Part shown: positions 59,170 through 64,000 of the stretch, piece by piece
How the letters are laid out: every line of letters begins with the position of its first letter
Position numbering within the stretch: the first letter of the stretch is position 1
Assembly (NCBI RefSeq): GCF_023065955.2
Contig: NW_026622930.1
Span: 21,925,449 to 21,989,448, forward strand
DNA from: Ursus arctos
Taxonomy: Eukaryota; Chordata; Mammalia; Carnivora; Ursidae
Length of the DNA stretch: 64,000 nucleotides
Direction: 5' to 3'
Made by a program: the position numbers and the translations under genes
Notes under the pieces: generated by a model
Seen by the model: only the letters and a program-made list of their open reading frames with translations
Told to the model about the DNA's origin: nothing
The model's database searches: none

Positions 59170-60870
59170 GCACATTCAGAAAGTTTCCAGTTATTAAATT
59201 CTAACTTACAAATAATTCATTTAGGAGCACATTTTTAGGAATTAAATAGTTAATATCCAGAACTCATTGTTTTGGTCATAAAATACCAGCAGTGTAAGAG
59301 GATACAGGGAAAAAAATGGACTTACTGCATAAATCTTCCTTAATCATTATAACGAACCTCTTTCCACAATTCACCTCATAGAGGAAATCGAAATGCCAGC
59401 CCTGATTTGCTGATGCGTCTCCATGAGACAATTTATTTAAATCACCCCAGTGAGCAGCTGAGCCAACTCCCAAGTGTCCAGAGTGAAACACCCTCACTGG
59501 TAGACTGTCAGGTGATCAGCAATCTTTACAAGCCACAGCACATGTAGAAAATGAGGGGAGCTGGAGGAGGCCTTCATGGTTGGAGGAAACTTACCCAGGA
59601 CTTTGGTGACCTCAGGTCCCCCTCAGCCACCTCAAGGGCTAAAGAGATTGTCTGCAACCTGGTTTGGTTCCAAAGGCATGATCTGGGAAGCCGTGACCTC
59701 CATTTCCTGGACCTTATAGAAAATATCATCCCTTCAAGTAGCAGAAGTCACTCACCAACAGACTGCATGGTAGTGTAATCTGGCTCCCTGTGCTGGTCCA
59801 TTAAAGACACGCATATGCTTCCCTTGGTCTTATGCTTTACTCCCCAGGTCAGCGTCTCTCTTTCTTCTGAGGAAATAGGTGTCTGTTGATCTCTCTACAA
59901 CAGAAGGCTTCCCTGGCTACCCACCACTGTCCAAATCCAGTATCTTACTCCTGGCTCCCATTGTTTTGCTTGGCCTAGTCAGTGCATTTACAGCCTCAGA
60001 GGAAGAGGATTACAGGCTTGATTCTTTCCACAAGCTACTTCTTAGAACCATGTCCTGCTCTCATTTGAATCCAGCGTTAGGTCAGTACCTGATATTTCCA
60101 AATAATAGACATCAGCTCAAAACAAAATGCCCAGAGCAGAGTCCATTACCATGCCTCCGGCCTGGCAGAACGTGGAGAAGAACATTCCTCTCTTGTTTTG
60201 ACTTTGGAACCAAAGTGGATTGCAGAGCTCACCTCCTTCAATTCCCTCACTGAAAAAGTGAGTTGATAGAAGTTTAGAGAAGTAAAAAGGCATTTATCTA
60301 ATATCTCTGTGGCAGATGCTGCTCACTGTCCCAAATACTAGGTTCCCGTGGCTGTCTTAGAAAGAGAACACTCCGACTTGTTTTAGGCGAGATACATGAC
60401 TTTCTAGTTAGTGACTGTAGTTTCTTGCCTTTCTCTTGTTTTACAGATGAGTCTAGCCTTATGGGATAGAAGCAAAGTGATGAGTGCTACGTTAGGATCC
60501 TACCCTTAAACATGTGAAGGCATGTTCTTTCCCTCTCCCTCTTCCCACTGGCTGGAAAATACGAAAAGGTGGCTTCCAGAGATGGGAGCCACATGTTAGG
60601 AGTGGCAGAATGGCCCGTTAGTCCTAGATCCCCAACCTGTGAATTGTTACCTTGTTAAGCCACTTTGGCGGCTTCATGCACTCATGATGCTGGTGCTGGT
60701 GGTTCTTTGTTATGCAAGTTAAACCTTTCCAATAACTAGTGCACTCAGTGAAATTCAACTCTTCTGTAGGCGATGGTACAAGCTTCACCACAGCAGCCTT
60801 GGGCATTTTGCAAAAGCGACATGCCTTTAAAAATAATAGATGGCCCTAGAGAGACTATGAACTATTCCAG
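59170..60870. other. Mostly unique intronic sequence
   Basis: A 124-codon plus frame (59879-60253) has a hydrophobic start (SSILLLAPIVLLGLVSAF) but no other sign of a gene. CTTGTTAAGCCACTTTGG near 60653 resembles the 3' end of an old interspersed repeat. Confidence 0.4.
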
Positions 60871-60879
60871 TGCAGGAGT

Positions 60880-60915
60880 CATCAGTATCCTCAGCCCTTG
60901 GCACATAGTAGGTGC
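60880..60915 (+). repeat. MIR 3'-end fragment
   Basis: TCAGCCCTTGGCACATAGTAGG followed by TGCTCAAT is the conserved MIR 3' end. Confidence 0.7.
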
Positions 60916-61109
60916 TCAATCAAAACTTCACGACTTGTCACCTGGAGTTAAAAATACCACACCCCTTCTCCTTTCTCATTGTATCATCTACTTTCCCTGT
61001 CAATGCAGTGCTAATTTCTCAGGAGACAAATGAGGAACTTACTTCCCCAGTGCGAGATTAATTATTCCATGCCACTGCTAACTCCCTACCATATCAGTCT
61101 TTGACAGTG

Positions 61110-61600
61110 TGCAAAGATAAATGGGGAGGCAGCCATTTGAAAGGAAATCATTATGGCACCTTTCTGCTCCGTGTTATCACATTCCTATCAGCATGGGAGA
61201 TAACTTTGAAACTGCTTGTACTGCACGGGAACCAGTGTTCCGGCTGGGGCCTGTGCAGATGAAAAAGCCCCTTCTTGCTTTCAAAGTCTTCCTGTTGCAG
61301 TCTGCCTTTCAAAGGTGCCCACTGCTTGTGCAAAGGGCTGCCCTGGAAACGGTGGGCACCAGCGACCTTCTCCCCCTACGAGAAAGCAGTTGGGAAGAAA
61401 GGGAAGCTGCTTCCTGGCAGGGGAGAGATTTTGGCAGACGTGAGCAGGATGGGCTGTGTCAACCCCTGGTTGCAGCCTGGTCCCATGCTGAAAATGTTGA
61501 CGCTGCCTACCACCGTGCTCATGGCAGGCTCCCCCCCCCACGTTAGAAGAAGAACTCAGAGGCTCTACAGGCTGTCAACTAACTGGTCTCAATTCTAAAC
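61110..61600. other. GC-richer non-repetitive block with overlapping frames
   Basis: Frames of 141, 107 and 75 codons on plus and 86 and 60 codons on minus overlap in the same 480 bases. The block is less A+T-rich than its surroundings, which lengthens chance frames. No recognisable domain; not called as a gene. Confidence 0.35.
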
Positions 61601-61604
61601 ATGC

Positions 61605-62575
61605 AAACACCCCACTATTCCATGCAGTTTTCTTTTCTTTAAATTTTCTACTAAAGTAAAGGTCTAAGAGAAATACCTATTCAGTTAACATACTGCGGGA
61701 CCATTCTAGCTCTCAAATGTTTTACCCTAAAGCAGAAGTTGAGCTGTGTAAAGCTTCAAAGAAACACTCCGCTTCAGGGAGAAGATGCCTCTCAGTTGAG
61801 GCCAATGGTTTGAAGAGGCAATGGTCCATTTCTCCTGCAAAGGGGAACCTCCTGGAATTTCAGTCTCTGATACGCGGGCATGGGAATTGCCTTGCCTTCC
61901 CCACCCAGGGCTCTGTATTTAAGAGGTGTTCATAACCCATCATTTCCTTTAAGATCTGGATCAAAAAGTAAATTTCCAGGATTTTTCTTGTAGCAGTTTC
62001 CCTTCAGGCCAAAAAGAAGAGTATAATATTTGCACAGTGGGAGTCATTTTTTATTGCCATAAAACAGCTATGAGAAAACAAGGGTCATTCATAGTCGATG
62101 AAGTAAAGGAAAGGCAAGAGAAATGAGACATCAACCAATGCAATTTCTTAGCCTCAAAGGTTAGGCCACCCAAGGTTTTCCTTACATCTAGTCACCTGAG
62201 GGCATCCATGGGGCCGCGACCGGAAACAAATAAGTTGTAGGGGGTGTTTCTCTACATTTATGTCATTCTGGGACTGACGACACGCGAGCTCTCCTGCTAC
62301 CCCGTGGTTGCAGATACTGTCCCTTGCACGTTACTGAAAAGTTGAAGTGACCCCAAGTGGCAACACACCCCTGGAGAGGTTTCCAGAGGAGCATGTACTC
62401 AGAAAATAACATCTGGATCCGTAGCCTGAGAAGTCGGCAGGGATTTCTATATATTCGATGCTCATGGTTCCTCTAAAACTAGCTGCCCATAACCATTGGT
62501 TTAGTAAAATTGCAATTAGCCAGAAGTCAACCAATTGAAGGTTTAAATAAACAGACTGTCCTGTTACTGTGGTTT
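61605..62575. other. Unique intronic sequence
   Basis: No exon or repeat recognised. Confidence 0.5.
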
Positions 62576-62579
62576 CACT

Positions 62580-63205
62580 CAGTCTGGGGTATTTTTCAAC
62601 ACCAATGACCAATTCTCCAATTCCTTAAGCACCACCTCAATTCTGACACTAACGTCCCAGAGTTAGCATCAGAGCCCACAGGCTTAGGGTTTGATAATTT
62701 TCTCAAAAGGCTCGTAGAGCTCAGAAAAATACTTGGGTGTACCTGGTTACTATAAAGGACACAAATGAACAGCTAGATGAAGAGGTACACAGGACAAGGT
62801 CCAGAAGTGTCCCAAGTGCAAAAGCTGCTGTCCCCGTGCAGTTGGGGTACATCGCCCTCCCGGCATATGTTTACCAATTCACCAGTTCGGAACCTCTCTG
62901 ATCTGTTTCACAGTTTTTATAGAGCTCCATAATCCAGTCCCGTGCCGTCTCCTCCCCTCCCTGAAGTTCATGGCTGGGCCTGAAAGTTCCTACCCTCCAA
63001 TGACCAGGTCTTTCTGGAGACCAGCCCCATCCTGAGGTTATCCAGGGTACCCTTCACAGTCCCTGCCTGAGCTCAAACTCCCGTGTTACAGATAGAGGCT
63101 TGCTATGAATAACAAAGGATACTCCTTTAACTTAATCCCAAAGGTTTTAGGAGCTCTGTGCCAAGAACCCGGACAAAGACTAAATATTTATTTCTTCATA
63201 TACTG
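62580..63205 (-). mobile_element. Solo ERV LTR, minus orientation
   Basis: CCAATTCTCCAATTCC, CTCAATTCTGACACTAACG, GGCTCGTAGAGCTCAGAAAA, ACAAATGAACAGCTAGATGAAG, GTCCCCGTGCAGTTGGGG, TTTTTATAGAGCTCCATAA, TCTGGAGACCAGCCCCATCC, GGTTTTAGGAGCTCTGTGCC form an ordered series I know from a dispersed mammalian LTR whose sense strand carries CCATAAAAACC (TATA) and AATAAACTGG-type signals. No proviral genes adjoin. Family name not assigned. Confidence 0.72.
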
Positions 63206-63344
63206 AAAGTTGAAAGAAGCAAATGCTAAGTTGATCAGAGATCTATTTTAGGCAACAAGTATCTAGGAATGCTGTAATATCGGTGCAGACTTTGTTTCAT
63301 CTTCTTCATGCTATGTGCTTATACAGCTAAGTAATATCGGTACC

Positions 63345-63480
63345 AAAAATAAGACCAGCAACACGTACTGAACACGTACAATTTGCCAGATACGATGCTA
63401 GGCACTTTATGTAAATTAGTTTTAATTTCCCCAGCAGCACTGTGAATGGAGAAACAATGTAATCCTGCCAGTCACATGAC
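63345..63480 (-). repeat. MIR fragment
   Basis: GATACGATGCTAGGCACTTTATG, AATTTCCCCAGCAGCACTGTG follow reverse-complement MIR (tgctaagcgctttac ... cacaacaaccctgtg). Confidence 0.6.
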
Positions 63481-63560
63481 TTCTTATGTTAGAAGCGGAC
63501 AAAGTCTCTTGACCTCAAGGCAGTCTCTTTCCCCTTCTCATCCACCTCATGCATATTCAC

Positions 63561-63720
63561 TTTTTTTTTAAAGATTTTATTTATTTGTGGTGGGGGAGGG
63601 GCAGAGGAAGAAGCAGACACCACGCTGAGTGTGGAGCTTGACACAGGGCTCGATCCCAGGACCCTGAGATCACAACCTGAGCTGGAATGAAGAGTTGGAT
63701 GCTTAACTGACTGAGCCACC
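63561..63720 (-). mobile_element. Can-SINE (SINEC), 5'-truncated, minus orientation
   Basis: T tail with AAAGATTTTATTTATTTG, GGGCTCGATCCCAGGACCC, GATGCTTAACTGACTGAGCC, ending ACCC without the AGGCGCCCC head. Interior GAGAGA block partly deleted. No clear duplication, consistent with 5' loss or decay. Confidence 0.9.
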
Positions 63721-64000
63721 CATCATGGGTTGTTACTTGAGAATTACAGTGACGAAGCTGCCCTACTGTGTGAACCTGAATCCTCAGAGAACAATGACTG
63801 TGTTTAATTTTTTGCATTCCAAAGCCTGAAGAGATATTCAACAAGGGATTAAGCAAGAGAGACTGACTCCCCTGGACTTTCAGCACATCATTTGACTTAC
63901 ATGTTGCTTTCCTCACTTGTAAGCTGAGGGAACACTAGTATGTCCTATGGAAAGTTCTCAGCTTCATGTAGGGCACTTAGTGAACAGTCTGCTCAGGGAA

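Larger units (their letters stand above)
1929..64000 (-). other. NRXN3: NRXN3 intron upstream of the SS5 exon (3' part, >62 kb)
   Basis: No second neurexin exon or exon of any other known gene was recognised in the remaining 62 kb. This fits the very large introns of neurexin genes. Content is repeats (listed separately) and unique A+T-rich sequence. The upstream exon lies outside the window. Confidence 0.7.

Noticed and set aside
59879..60253. 124-codon plus-strand frame starting with a hydrophobic segment like a signal peptide
   Set aside because: No family resemblance, no upstream promoter or splice evidence, opposite to NRXN3, and hydrophobic runs arise easily in T-rich frames.

Overview
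The window is nuclear DNA from a mammal, and more precisely from a caniform (probably arctoid: bear, seal or mustelid-like) carnivore. The call rests on six copies of the carnivore tRNA-Lys-derived Can-SINE (heads reading GGGGCRCCTGGGTGGCTC or the reverse complement), four of them with recognisable target-site duplications. They sit among older mammal-wide repeats: MIR, L2, MER5A, MLT1 LTRs and L1M fragments. Their sub-family look is closer to bear/pinniped/mustelid copies than to cat copies; that last step is from memory, not a search.

Only one coding exon could be supported. It lies on the minus strand at 1850-1928 and encodes 26 residues of a neurexin just before the splice-site-5 (SS5) region of the juxtamembrane stalk; the sequence fits neurexin-3 (NRXN3) better than NRXN1. 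It has a strong polypyrimidine tract and CAG acceptor on its right and a CAG|GTAGGT donor on its left. Everything to the right (1929-64000, about 62 kb) therefore reads as the upstream intron of NRXN3, and 1-1849 as the start of the next intron. No other gene, RNA gene, CpG island or CRISPR-like array was recognised.

Layout: 1-2 kb holds the SS5 exon, followed (in gene direction) by an 86-codon minus-strand open frame at 1435-1695 that has phase-compatible acceptors and two downstream AATAAA hexamers. This is the most interesting feature: a possible alternative terminal exon that would make a soluble neurexin-3. 2.4-2.6 kb is an A+T-rich, homeodomain-motif-rich block. 3-9 kb carries an MLT1 LTR, a MIR split by a Can-SINE, and L2. 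11.4-11.6 kb is a long (AT)n-(GA)n compound microsatellite. 14-24 kb is mostly unique sequence with a possible retrocopy tail, one minus-strand Can-SINE and a tiny 5'-truncated L1. 27-31 kb is L2- and MIR-rich with a second MIR split by a Can-SINE. 38-47 kb holds two Can-SINEs, two probable ERV LTRs, MIR, L2, MER5A and MLT1 pieces. 49.7-50.8 kb is a long L2 remnant. 51.5-52 kb is an MLT1 LTR in minus orientation. 54.8-55.2 kb is an L1 3' end. 56.7-58.1 kb has candidate regulatory blocks. 62.6-63.2 kb is another LTR, and the window ends with a 5'-truncated Can-SINE.

All other open frames of 60-142 codons on both strands look like chance frames or fall in repeats. Repeat family names come from recognised consensus phrases; boundaries of old elements are approximate (tens of bases). 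No conservation, expression or database evidence was available.
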